Positions 1 to 11,425 of a stretch of DNA of 64,000 bases are shown piece after piece; positions within the stretch are counted from its first letter, which is position 1, and each line of letters opens with the position of its first letter. Below the pieces are notes generated by a model. It searched no databases, had not been told where the DNA came from, and worked only from the letters and a program-made list of their open reading frames with translations. The stretch covers positions 248,001-312,000 of the forward strand of contig BDSI01000090.1 in assembly GCA_003117195.1 (NCBI GenBank). The letters run 5' to 3'. The translations under genes and the position numbers were made by a program. Source of the stretch: Eudorina sp. 2006-703-Eu-15 (Eukaryota > Chlorophyta > Chlorophyceae > Chlamydomonadales > Volvocaceae).

Positions 1-418
1 GTAGCTGTGGCCTGAGGGCCTGTCGCGGCCCTCTCACCGCGTCAGTGAGGGCCGACCCGTGGGTCGAGTGGCGACCCGAACGCGGTCCTGGGCTCCCAAG
101 CAGAGGTTGCACGCTTCCACCTCCTGTACGGTTGATGCTGTCAACAACAATCGGTCAAGGATGCTGCGACATCCGTAACTCGACTGGGGGGGGCGGGTGG
201 GAGGGAGAGCGCGGCCGCACGGTGGGCCAGTCGACCGCCGAGTCGCCGCTGTCGGGCGCCGCGTGGGAAAGAGTGTGTGGGTGTGGGTGTGGGTGTCGGT
301 GTGGGTCGGGAGGGGGCCGCGGCACTCGACAGGCTCCGTCGGGCGCCACGTGCGCTTCCCCTGGTACTGCCGTACAACCTCCTCCCGCCCTCCGGTGGGA
401 TGCGCCCTGGTGCGTCAG

Positions 419-727
419 GTGGAGCGGCTGTTCCTGGAGAGCGCGATGGAGATGTACGGCCGGGGCCAGGACGATGCCGTACTGCGCGAGAACCTGCTGT
501 TCGCGGGCGCGCCCTGGGGCTTCGACCTGGGGGCGGGTGCGCCGCGGGTGGCCATCTGGCAGGGCGGCCAGGACCGCGGCTGTACCCCCGCGATGGCGGC
601 CCACCTGGCCGCCCTCATGGGGCCCCAGCGGACCACCCTGCACCTGCTGCCGGCGGCGGGGCACATGCTGTACTTCGATGTGTGGGATCAGGTCGTTGAC
701 TGGGTCAACGGCGTGCGGTCCGGGTAG
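419..727 (+). CDS. alpha/beta hydrolase, 3' terminal exon only (partial gene)
   Basis: This is the last coding exon of a gene whose 5' part lies left of the window. It opens after a TGCGTCAG acceptor (AG at 417-418) in phase 0 and ends at TAG 725-727, giving 102 residues. The exon has the C-terminal half of an alpha/beta hydrolase fold. A strand is followed by WQGGQD, where the Asp after GG is the usual catalytic acid, then a helix (TPAMAAHLAALM), then LLPAAGHMLYFD, where the His after GA/AG is the usual catalytic base. The nucleophile elbow would be upstream. The substrate cannot be judged. Bases 1-418 are read as intron because no frame there joins convincingly. The next gene downstream is also an alpha/beta hydrolase, but it has its own triad, so this is a separate gene. 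Confidence 0.7.
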   Translation: MERLFLESAMEMYGRGQDDAVLRENLLFAGAPWGFDLGAGAPRVAIWQGGQDRGCTPAMAAHLAALMGPQRTTLHLLPAAGHMLYFDVWDQVVDWVNGVRSG

Positions 728-1121
728 CAGCCGGCCCCGAACCGGTCAACGGCGCGGCGCACGCCTGTCACCGTCCGTCAGGCATAGCCGTCCAGGGCGT
801 TCGAAAGTGGTTTTGGAAAGCGCGTTACTTTAGGAAGCGGGGGAGTGGGCTTGCTGGGGCCCGGAGGGGGCGGGAGGTGGCGGGAGGGGGTGATGGGTCT
901 GTGGCGCCGCGGGAGTGAGGTGCAGGCAGGGCACAGACGGAGGCACGTACTTTGGACGTTTAGCTGCGAGGCGGGACGAGACGGGGCGAGGCGATACAAG
1001 ACGTCCCTTTTGTACATGGCGCGTCTAGAGCAGGGTTTTGCTCCCAGAGACGGGAGCCTGGTAGAAGTTCCCGTCTACGGGCGCCTGGCACCAATGATCC
1101 CTTTGTTGGGTCCTTTGGGAC

Positions 1122-1192
1122 ATTGCCAACGTTTTGCCAACCTTTGCCAACCTTTGCCAACCTTTGCCAACGTTTGCCAACGTTTGCCAACG
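1122..1192. repeat. tandem decamer TTTGCCAAC(C/G)
   Basis: About seven imperfect copies of a 10-nt unit lie head to tail in the presumed 3' UTR of the partial hydrolase. Spacing stays at 10 nt and the last base alternates between C and G. Confidence 0.9.
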
Positions 1193-1609
1193 GGGGCATA
1201 TGCATGGTTGGTTAGCATGCACGTGAAGGAAGTATGCTGCGCGAACCCGGCCGGGGCGGGGGGAGGCAGGAAGATGCCGGAGGGTGCGCAGTCGGTCACA
1301 GTCCTTGGCGGCGGGTGGCGGGTGGGGTGATGTGTGTATGTAGGATACGCGGCGGTGTGTCCACGAGGGGTCTATGTGGGCCTCCCGCCCACAGGTTGGA
1401 CCACCGGCGCGGCGAGGCCAGCAGCAGGGCCCACACGGCACTTGCGACGGCAGCAGCCACGGCGTCCAGATGATCATGGTAACACATCTACCGCATCGCC
1501 CACTGACGTCACAACAGCGAGTGCTTTTGATGATGGATCCCTGCAAACGTTTCGACCAACGTACACACATCTGAAGCGGAACGCAGAGCAGCGCATGGCC
1601 GCTATCAGC

Positions 1610-1614
1610 TGTAA
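1610..1614 (+). terminator. putative poly(A) signal TGTAA
   Basis: TGTAA is the usual volvocine polyadenylation signal. This one lies about 880 nt after the stop codon of the first gene, within the normal 3' UTR range for these algae. Confidence 0.45.
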
Positions 1615-2419
1615 CTAATCACATCTTGCGATGCATCAGTACACCCGGTCATGAGCACACGTGTTTCATCTGACGTGCATGCGGACGATTTGTCCGTCTT
1701 GCTTCATTCAACGATGCATCCGACACGGCGGGGGCATTTGGTCGTCGTCGTGCTGCATGGCGTGTGGGATGATCGATGACCCATGGGTCAGCCAATCGGC
1801 CGCGGGGGCGCGCATGCCGGCGGCACCGCAGAAGCGCAGCGGCATGTCGATCATGTTCGCTTTGACAGACAGAAGGGTATGGACTGCCCTTAACAGGCGA
1901 AAGTTTGTTGGCAGGCACCCTTCAGACAGGGGAGTGTCAACTGTCGCCCTGACAAATTGCGATTACGTTGCCGTACGCTGTGAATGACAAGACTCAAACC
2001 AAAATCCTAGTATCGAACTTCTAATCATATTCATGCACACCTGCAGCGGCACGGAATAACAAGTAGAGCGTAGAGACGAACATTCATCTAGTCTAGTAGT
2101 TCAGGCATTGGGCCCTCCAGGTAATCTGGGTCGGCGTTTGATACAACTCACAGCTTTTCCTGTCACAGCCCCGCATTTTCGAGCCATCTGTTGTACAGCA
2201 GCAACAGACTGTGAACTGGGTCGTACGTCGCTTCTTCGAAACTCGCGCAGCAATATCACCCCAAAGGGGTGGCAGTTGATCATCAGCCCGCGCGGTCCGC
2301 GCAGAGAGGCGGAAACCGACACTCCCCTGAAAATCGATACTGTTGGATAACATTAAATCTTACAGAATTACCTATTATCTTCGCCTATTTAGTCCATCGA
2401 CGGGGTCCTGGCTTGCACC

Positions 2420-4107
2420 ATGGATCTAGCGGTGGGCGCTCAACCTCCTGAACTGATCAAGACTCAGAGGGCCGCATCGCCGCCGCCGTCGCCGCCATCC
2501 TCACCTCAGCCAGCCGCCCGAACGGGCAAAGCGCAAGAAGTGCACCGGGGGTCCGCATCCGCCTCTGCCTCTGCCGCCGCCGCCTCCACTTTCGCGGCAA
2601 CGTCACCCGGGGAGGTGCAGCCGTGCTCCTCCGACTCGGACACCGAGTCTGCAACGGCGGCGCCGTCCTCGTCGCCTCTCTCCTTCTCCTCGTGCTCCTC
2701 GACAAAGTCATCAGAATGGGCGTCTGAAGATGTTTCGCGGCAGCAAACGGCTGACGGGCCCTTGTCCGTGTCCGGGTGCAAATCTGCTGCTACCGCTGCC
2801 ACTGTTGCTACTGCTGCTACAGCTGCTACAGCTGCTACAGCTGCTACTGCTGCTACTGCTGCTACAGCTGCTTCTGCGCCGCCAGCGACGTCGGCGGCAC
2901 CCCCGCTGTCATCACAGCACAGTGCGCCCCCGCGGCTGTACGGCGATGGCTTCACGTCCACCACAGTACTGCAGACGGCACCGGCTGACCCGCGGGTCAG
3001 TCGGGCGGGCCTGCCGGCGAGCTACGACCGTCGCGCCTGGTGGCTGCTGGCGCGAATGCTGGTCGCGGTGGTGGCCTACGCGGTGGCGGTGGGGTGGCTG
3101 CTGGGCCAGCTGGTGGCGGCGCTGGGACCGTTTCGCCTGGGGACGCTGGTCGTCATTGCGGAGGCGGGGTTCTTCGTCTACTACCGCCGCAAGTAGGTTT
3201 AGGGCCACGGTTGGTTTTGGATCTGGGTTTGTAGACCGCGAATTGAATAACTCAGATCCAAGCTTATTCACAGGGACTCGGGGCCTTTCTGTTTGAAAGG
3301 GCGAAAGGAAGAGTCCCGTGCTGCAGTGTTTGCGGACCTTTGACGCGGGCGCCTCCGCGCGGAAGAAAACCCAGAACAGAGGGGATGGCCTTCGAGCCCC
3401 GCGGCCGGGGCTGGGTCAAAGGCGGAGGGGAATCAGCGGCGGCGCAGCTGGTGCGGTCCTGGGGAGACGGCTCTCGGCGATGCGGCGGTGACCGACTGCC
3501 CTCCAACTCGGGCGCGGCGCGAAGTTGTGCGTCTAGGGTCGGGGGAGGTCTTCAGGGAGGACGTTCGCGCAAGTGACGCCGTACGAGCAACCATTGCCAC
3601 GTGTGCGCGCTGCGTTACGGATAGCACAGCATGGCCGCATTGACAGCACATACGTCACATGTACTCCACCGCAACAACGGGGGGCACACCACACGCAACA
3701 GCGGTCGCACGGCCGCGGCCGTCCGCGCCTGCATACGGTTCCCATGCGCGTAGCCATTGCCCGCCGACCGCCCACTGCCCCAATCCAATCCGTTCCACTC
3801 TTAGCCCCCCCTCACCCTGTCACCACCCCCACACAGACTAACCGCAACCCGCCTTCCCCCCTCCCTCCCTCCCGCAAGGTACGAGCTGCTCAACGCGCAG
3901 CCGCTGAGACACGCCCCCCAGCGACACGACGCGTTGGCCGCTTTCAATCGGCTGCTTCAGGCGAGTGCTGAGTGCGGATTAAACACAACCACACGTTCGA
4001 GACACCGGAACGTGAATGGCCTTTCGGTGTCCTCCCAAACACACCGGAGACTCGGCTTCCAACGCTAAACACACACACGGGTGTGGGCTTCTCATTAAAC
4101 ACACGGC

Positions 4108-4147
<40 letters not shown>

Positions 4148-4811
4148 AATCGTTACATATCTGCCGGGCCGACACTGGCCGGGGGTGCTAACCCGCCCCA
4201 TACGGGAGACCGCCGAAGCACTTTCCCCCGGATACGGGGGAAAGGGGCGTAAGGGGCCTCTGTCCCCTCGCTCTCAACCAAGGGCGCGTGCCCGATCCCC
4301 GAGGATCGGTGACCGCTGTGCCCCCTCAAGGGAGTGGGCGAAGGCCCATCCCGGGCGGTCTGCGCCTCGCAGTCCGCTGTTCAACCTCCTCAAGTCCTTG
4401 CAGCACCCAGGGCGCGTTTCGGAGGCGCGCCCCTGCTTGGTGCGGTAAAACTAGCCTGGTCCCGCGTCCCAACCTAATCGTAATAGCTAGGGTTGCACCC
4501 TCCGGCAGGCCTGCCTGCCCAGCTGAGCCAGAGCGAGGCGGCTCGCACGCGTCAGGCCTTGCTGGGTCCGGGTATGCAGTCGGGTGCTCCATGATGGGGC
4601 TATGGTTTGCACAAGGCAGCACATCACCACGCAAGCTTCCCTGTCGTACACCCCTTCCCGTCGCAAGCGGCCCTCGCCTACACGTCCCGCTCGCTCTCAA
4701 CCAAGGGCGCGTGCCCGATCCCCGAGGATCGGTGACCGCTGTGCCCCCTCAAGGGAGTGGGCGAAGGCCCATCCCGGGCGGTCTGCGCCTCGCAGTCCGT
4801 GTGTGTGTGTG

Positions 4812-4851
<40 letters not shown>

Positions 4852-7800
4852 GACCGCATCCACCGCCCCGAGGACCTCTGCCCCGGGGCCCCCCGAGGGC
4901 ACCGGCCGTTCCCCCCTTGGAGATACGGTAAGAGTACGGCCCCTCAGCACCCACTCAATGGAACTGGAAACAGCGGCCCGGACCCCTCCCCCCTCCCGCC
5001 GCCGCCCGAAGGTGACCCGCTACTTCCAGCACAAGATCGACGCCCGCGTGTACCTCTCCACCTGGTTCTGCGGGGCCGACTACCGCCTCATCCGCCGGGA
5101 GAACGTGGCCGACCTGATCGCGTACGGCTTCTGGTACATGAGCAGGTACGGACCTGATCGACGTGCGTACGGCGGACGATGTGCGATGGACGTACAGCAG
5201 CTGGAGCACCCTTCGCACACCACACACCCCCCTCGCTGCCCCCTCCCGCCGCCCCTTCCCGTTGCCCCCTGGTACTGGTACTGGCACTGGCACTGGTGCA
5301 CACAGATCGGAGATGGAGGCGGCGGGTCTGGGTCCCCTGCTGCGGCAGTGCGTCACCTCCCTGGAGGCCGCCTTCAACATCCGACTGCCGCCCGGCCACC
5401 AGCGGGGCCTGCGCTGCATGTTCCACCTGTGGGAGCCGTTGAGGACCATCTACCGGTCAGTGCGGCCGGGCCGTCCGTGCATGCGTCGGTCCGGTTTGTC
5501 GGTCCGTGCGGTTGTCGGTCCGTCCGTCAATCTGTCGTACCCTCGTGACGGGGGGCAGATGGATGTCGTACCGACAGCGACACACAGCGCTCGGCACGTG
5601 TGTGTGACACCTTTAGGGACCGCCCACACCCGTCCCTGTTTCTCTCAAGTACACAAAAGCGCGCACGTGCCCACGCTCGTGCGTGGGGGCGTGGTCCAGG
5701 AGCGTCGTTCGGGTTCTGGCCCGCGAGCCGGGGGGGAGGGGGGGAGGCCGCTGTCCAACGTGCACCCCTCCCATCCATCTTCAGTTTTCATGTCGATGCG
5801 GAAAACAACTGCCCAACACGCCGGCGCTCGGCTCTCAGTTCCCTTCTCCCCGCGATGCCGATGCTGATGCCGGGTGCCTGGTGCCTGCCTCCTCCCCTTC
5901 CGCGTATGCCAGGCCGCTGCTGTTCTACTGCGGCACGGAGGCCTTGGCGCTGCTGACCCAGGTCATCCTGCTGGCGCTGGGCTGCAGCCTCCAGACCGAC
6001 CCCGTGACCGGCATGATGGTGGCCACAGCCGGGCTGGACGACCACCTGCGGGAACACCACCGATGGGGCAGTCGCCGCGGCGGCAGGCCGCCCAGCCTCG
6101 ACCTCGACCTGGCAGGCGGCAGAGGCAGTGAGGACGCCAACGGCTTGAAAGCTGAGGCGGAGGCCCCGGCGGGGGCCGGAGGTGAGCGACGGCCGACGGT
6201 GCTGGTGCGGTGGGCTTCAGGGACCGAGGAGGCGTTGGTGGGGGCCGGGGGCGCCGTCGGGGGCGCCACTGCCGCTGGGGGTGTTGGTGTTGGTGGTGGC
6301 GGCGGCGGCGGCGCGGCGTCGTACGAGTACTCGGCAGGCGAACGGAGCGGCAGCGCTAGCAGCGGCAGCAGCAGCGGCGGCGTCAGCAGTGGCGGTGGCA
6401 GCAGCAGGAGCAGGAGCAGCGGCGGCGGCGGCGGCAGCTCTCCGGCCGTCACGCCGGTGCTGCTGTTGCACGGCGTGGGACTGGGATTGCTGCCGTACAC
6501 CAACTTGATCAGGTGAGCGGCTGGTGGGGTCAGGCTGTCTTAACCCGTTGCCGGTTAAGAGGCCTCGATGCGGTTTGTCGGTTGTTAGTTACCGTACTTG
6601 TCTGGATCACGTCTGGATGTAACCAACCAGCCTGCATGCGTTGCTGTGTGCCCTCTCAAACGTTTGTGCTTTGCAACGCGCCGAGCGGGCTACCATTTAT
6701 GCGATATCCCGTACCATTACCGTACCGTTATGCCGTACCGCAGGTGCCTGCTGGCCTCGGGCCTGCCCCTTGTCGCGGTGGAGTATAAGCACGTGTCAAT
6801 GAGGCTGTGCTCCATCATACCCTCCGCCGACGACATCGCCTCGGGCGCCGTGGGCCTTATGGACCGGCTGGGGCTGGAGCAGGTACGTACTGTCGTACGG
6901 TGGGGCAGCAACACGTCGTCGTGCACCGCTTGCACACCGAAGCCCCACTGAGCCTCTTAGCCACCAGTCCGAGGATGCGCCGCAGTACGGCACTACATAC
7001 GGCAGTAGTACACGCAGCAAGCACGAAGCGCGCGATCCTCGAAGACACTCTTTACAGAGGGGGCCTTGCAACCAATCGTACAGCGGCAGTACCGCCGCGG
7101 TACGGCGCGCGCGGTATGGCACGGTACGATACCGTACTTGGTCATTTGTCCTTCTCGTCCTGGACGGACCAGCCTCGGCGGCGCGGGCGAAGGAGGCGGA
7201 GGAGCACATCAGCGCACAGCCGATACATACCCGACCCCCACACGCCACCCTCTCCCCCGGGCCTTGCTCCCTCCCCCGGCTGGGCCTCCCCTCTCCCCCC
7301 GCTGCAGGCCTGCGTGGTGGCCCATTCGTACGGCACTTTTGTGGCGTCCCGCATGGCGCAGATGTACACCCAGCGGGTGCAGAGCATGGCGCTGCTGGAC
7401 CCCGTGTGCTTTGGGTGAGGAGCTGAGGAGGCTTGACTGGCTGTGAGAGCCGTCGGGGGGCTGGGGTGGGGTGATGCAGCAGAGGAGGGCGAAGGCGGGG
7501 GGGCCCGACCCGCAAAACCGGGGCGGGCACTCCAGGCTTCTTGACACGGACCGCCCTGGATCCGGTTCCACGGGGACCGCCTAAGGCCCACCCCCCGCCC
7601 TCCCGCCCTCCCGCGCTCCTCTCCGCAGCATGTTCATGCCCCACCTGCTCGCCAACTTCATCTACCGACAGCCCCGGACCACATCGCTCAGCGTGTGGGC
7701 CAAGGTGCGGGGCCCCCCCAGGAGGGGGTGGGGGACCCACCTGGGCACTGGGGCTGGGAGCGGGGGGGGGGGCTGGAGCGCTGCAGCGCGCTCCTTTCTC

Positions 7801-10800
7801 GCGCTTCAGCTCTTTATCGGCACTGGGGCTGGCGGGGGCGGCCAAGAGCGGCGCAGAGGGGGCCGGGCTCTCTGAGCGAGGGACAGAGGGAACTGTGAGG
7901 TGGTGGAAGTCGTCGGGCGGAATTGAGGGCGTTTCCTTTGTACGCCCCTGCCCGCGCGGGTCGTGCGACATGCGGGCCCCGATGATGGGGAGCACGGCCC
8001 ACCCGCCGCCGGCTGGCTAGCCCCCCTTTCACCTCCAATACCAATTTTACCAATGTGTACCAATTTTCTCTGGTCGAACCGTCGCTCTGGCAGCAGCGCA
8101 GTTTGATATTGTCTACCAATTTCCTATACCCCCTTTCACCTCCTCTTTCACCTCCTGAAACCGCCGCGGCCCTCACCCTCACCCGCCTCTGCACAGTCTA
8201 ACTGCCACCCCGCCCCACCTCCCGGATGGAGCCGCCACGACCCACCCACCCCGCCCCACCCCGCCCCACCCCGCCCCACCCCGCCCCACACCGCCCCACC
8301 CCACACCGCCCACACCGCCCCACACCGCCCCACACACACCCCGCCCCGCCCCACACACCGCCGCACACACACCCCGCCCCGCCAGGACATGCTGTTCAAC
8401 TTCGTGTCCCGGGACCTCCACTGCGCAGCGGCACTGTGCCGCCGCTTCTACTGGTCGGACGTCAACCTGTGGCCGCAGGTGGGGCTATGGGTGGGTAGTG
8501 GGTTGCGGGTTTGGTGTGTGTTTGTTCTTGCACCTGCTTGCATCGTCTACTTCAAGGAACTTTCTCAAACGGGGGCCCCCGCTGCCATCCGTCTGCGACC
8601 CGGCCCTGGGGCTGTGTCGTCGGCTCTTGTCGTACAGGACATCCCGGGCCGTACGCTGGTGGCCATCGCGGGACACGACCAGCTCATCCACGTGGACGAG
8701 GTGAGGCACCCAACGGAACGGAACAAAAAATAACGGAACATAACGGAACGTAACGGAACATAACGGAAACATAACGGAAACATAACGGAACGCAGCGGAA
8801 CTTACTGCCCGGGTGCTCCGCGCGAAAGGGCTTTCCGCCGTCCATGCGGCAGTCCCGCCAGTGCAGCACACATGTATGTACACGTCGAGTGGTTGGTTCC
8901 ACGGCGGGTCATGTGCGGGAGTGTGCGGGAGCGAGCCGGGGACTCGATCTTCGTCTCCGCGCTCCGCTGCAAACCCCCCTTCCCCACCACCACCACGATC
9001 ACCATCCAATATGTCTACCAACCTCCCGCCATCACCACCACCACCATCACCACCGCCACCACCGCCACCCGATGACCCGAACCCGCCGCCCCCGCCCCCG
9101 CCCCCCCCCAAGGTGTTGGACTTCATCCAGCACTACGCCGCCAAGATCCTGTACCACCCGCGCCACTCCCACGCCCAGCTGCTGCTTGACCCCAACTGGC
9201 AACAGCAGGTGGGTTCGGGCACAGGCACACACACACATACACACGGGGCGGTCGGGAGGGTCTCTTCTCTAAGCACATACACACACGCGCACATTGGTTG
9301 GGGTGGTTATCTCGCCAACCCCCCACATGCACACAGAGGCGCATGTAGGCACGGCGTCACATTTGCATGTTTGTTTATCTGATTGCGTAGCACGGTGCTT
9401 GCCAATTTGAAGTCGTGCACATGTCCAGACGTGGGTGGGAGGGAGGGAGGGCCTGATTTGGGTCAGTGGCGGCGCTGCTGGGGGGGGGGGGGGTTGAGCA
9501 GGAGGAGGAGGTGTGGTGGAGGGTGGTTTCCCCTTCCCCGGCTGGACTCACGGCCCGCGCGTCTTGCCCGTGGCGTACTGCTTGCACGGCGCGTACTGCT
9601 GCATGTACTGCGCAACGAAGGACATACAGGAGGATAGTCACCCCGAATGACACGGAATGCGAAGGTTGTGGGCGTTGCTTGCCTACGTGTGCCGTTACCG
9701 TTAGGACGGGTGGTTAGGTCCTGCATTGGGGGGGAGGAGGGGCCCATCGGCGGGGCCGCGTGGAGGCCTCTCTGGTCCCAGCCCCGATGCTGCTTACGCC
9801 CTCCCAGCTGCAAAAGCAGCGAACAGGAGGTCTCCATACCCGGAATGGAACGCTGGATAGGTAGAAGGACCTGTTTCCTCTTGGCCCTCTTCCCTCCTCG
9901 GCCGCCACGACCAGGCGGTGTCGGACATCGTCGCCATGGCCAGCTCCGGCGGCGGCGTGGCGGGGGCGCGGGAGGTCGAGCGCCGCCTCACGTCGATGCC
10001 CGCGACCGCACCCCGCGGCGTGGCGGCGGCGGCGCCGCTGCCGTCGGAGGGCGCACCGCCGACGTCGCTGGCGGAGGCGGTGGCCACGTCAGCTCCGGGC
10101 GTCGTACGGCGCGTCACCACCCAGCGCATGATGCCGTCGGTGCCGCTGGCGCCGCCGCCACCCGGTGCAGGGGGGGGAATTCCTTCCGGCGTCGGTGTCG
10201 GCGGCATCGGCGGCAGTGGCGGCGCCGACTCTGAGGGCGAAGAGGAGGACGTCCAAGCGCTGGCCGCGGTGCTGAGTCACCAGATTGGGCAGGCGCGCGC
10301 GCGGTCGGTGGCGACGGCGGCGACGGCGGCGACGGCGGCGGCGCTGCCAGGGTCGACTGCTGACGCTGCGGGCTCTGACGCGGCAGTGAAATCGGCGTCC
10401 GTGTTGTCCAAGGCGGCGGCAGCGGAGGCGCCCTCGCCGCCGCCGCCGCCACCGTCGTCTTCTCGCCGTGCCGACGCGCTGCTGCTGCCGTCGCTGCAGC
10501 CGCCAGCGCCCCCCGCGCCACCCGCGACGGCACCGGCGGCGCACCGGTCGGCGGTCCCCCGGCGGTGCACCGCCGCGGCGCGGCTGCAGCACGTCGGGTG
10601 AGTGACGCGCTGACGCCGGGGTGGCTGTTGGCGCCGGGGTGCGGTGGTGGTCGGAATCCATCTAGGTCGAACACGGGCGCATCGAGCAGTGAATTTGGTT
10701 TACAGTATACGGTAAATCCTTACATCCCTATTGCTGCGAACCATCTAAGCCAATGACGGCAGGCGCCAGGCGGGACCACATCAGCGGCACGGGCTGTACG

Positions 10801-11425
10801 GCGCAACCAACGGTCACCGGCATGCAAGCAACGTCGAGCGAAGCACAGCAACCTATCGAATGTGACTCCTGCCATACTCCTGCCGTACTCCTGCCGTACT
10901 CGTGCCTGCGCACTCGTCCTCTGTCGTTCACATCCGTCGACCACCCTGGCCTCTTCCCCTGCTCGCAGCAGCTCGCCGTACAGCCCGGGCGGCTTGCTGC
11001 TGATGGAGCTGGCGGGGGCGGGCCTCAACCGCGCAGTGCTCCTGGGAGGGGCCGGTGGTGGTGCTGCTGGGCGGGGCGCGGGGCAACTCGGCGACGACCA
11101 ACAGCAGCCGGCCTGCCCCGCCACCGCCGCCGGCCGCGGCGACAGCTGCCCGGAGGCGCTGACGACATCCAGCAAACCCGGCGCGGGTGCGGGCGCGGGT
11201 TCTTACGGGCTGCGTGCGGTGCTGCCCGCTATCCGCGAGTCACAAGAGGACGGCGCATCGGGCCCCAGCACGCCGCTCTGGCCCGCGCCGCCGCCGCCGT
11301 CGGTGTTCGCGTCCGCCGCCGCGGCGGCAATGGCGGCGGCGGCGGCGCCCGGTGGTGACGGCCGCTGGGGCCAGCCGTACGGTGATCCGATCTCCGTGAC
11401 CGCGCGGCGCACGATGACGACCTGA
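2420..11425 (+). CDS. membrane-anchored alpha/beta hydrolase, 13 exons
   Basis: Predicted exons are 2420-3192, 3879-3960, 5012-5145, 5306-5455, 5913-6512, 6744-6882, 7308-7414, 7629-7704, 8386-8478, 8638-8700, 9113-9208, 9915-10597 and 10969-11425. All phases agree, giving about 1150 residues. The start is ATG in a CACCATGG context. Residues 1-200 are Ser/Ala/Thr-rich with an AAT-type triplet run. About 206-255 hold two hydrophobic helices ending in YYRRK, so the protein is probably anchored in a membrane. The hydrolase core has the oxyanion HG motif (about 566-567, VLLLHGVG), the nucleophile elbow AHSYG (Ser about 633), the acid in IAGHD (Asp about 732) and the base in HSHAQ (His about 759). 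The tail from about 772 is long and low in complexity. A carboxylic-ester or lipid hydrolase is likely, but the substrate is unknown. Intron 2 seems to start GC (CAG|GCGAGT) and contains a SINE-like repeat. The acceptor of the last exon could instead be 3 or 15 nt further on. Confidence 0.8.
4108..4144. repeat. (TG)n microsatellite
   Basis: Uninterrupted TG dinucleotides lie within intron 2 of the hydrolase gene. They directly abut the 5' (plus-strand) edge of the interspersed repeat that starts at 4150. Confidence 0.95.
4150..4576 (-). repeat. SINE-like interspersed repeat, copy 1
   Basis: About 427 bp match 15568-15976 closely along their whole length, with small indels, and both copies lie inside introns. 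Read on the minus strand, the element has a perfect Pol III A-box match (TGGCTCAGCTG, 4530-4520) and, about 32 nt on, a near B box (GTGCAACCC, 4498-4490). It ends in a (CA)n tract, which is the (TG)n at 4108-4144. A tRNA-like head plus a simple-repeat tail is the usual build of a tRNA-derived SINE. The class assignment is inference; the repetition itself is seen directly. Confidence 0.7.
4690..4799. repeat. 110-bp identical duplicate of part of the SINE-like repeat
   Basis: This segment repeats 4267-4376 without a difference that I can see. It is followed at once by a new (TG)n run (4799-4849), so it is a truncated third copy about 420 bp downstream in the same intron. Confidence 0.9.
4799..4849. 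repeat. (TG)n microsatellite
   Basis: TG dinucleotides with one TCC interruption, in hydrolase intron 2, right after the truncated repeat copy. Confidence 0.95.
8072..8135 (-). repeat. dispersed intronic element, copy in hydrolase intron 8
   Basis: This contains the shared core CTCTGGCAGCAGCGCAGTTT followed by GTCTACCAATTTCCTATACC, preceded by GGTCGAACCGTCG. The full 60-odd bases match the reverse complement of 40495-40557 in the COG3 gene. Strand is given so that the tRNA-like reading of the element is forward. Confidence 0.75.
8236..8390. repeat. CCCCACCCCG-type minisatellite
   Basis: Degenerate tandem pyrimidine-rich units (CCGCCCCAC and CACACCGCC variants) fill the 3' part of the intron up to the acceptor at 8385, doubling as its polypyrimidine tract. 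Confidence 0.85.
8718..8795. repeat. AACGGAACAT tandem repeat
   Basis: About seven copies of a 10-11-nt unit (TAACGGAACA and variants) lie shortly after the 5' splice site at 8701 of the hydrolase gene. The run is purine-rich on the plus strand. Confidence 0.9.

Larger units (their letters stand above)
728..2419. other. 3' UTR and intergenic region, no gene seen
   Basis: This stretch holds the 3' UTR of the partial hydrolase, a TTTGCCAAC decamer array near 1122-1192, a TGTAA signal near 1610, and then the upstream region of the next gene. The second half is noticeably less GC-rich. Short frames exist on both strands, but none shows family similarity or usable splice structure. Confidence 0.5.
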
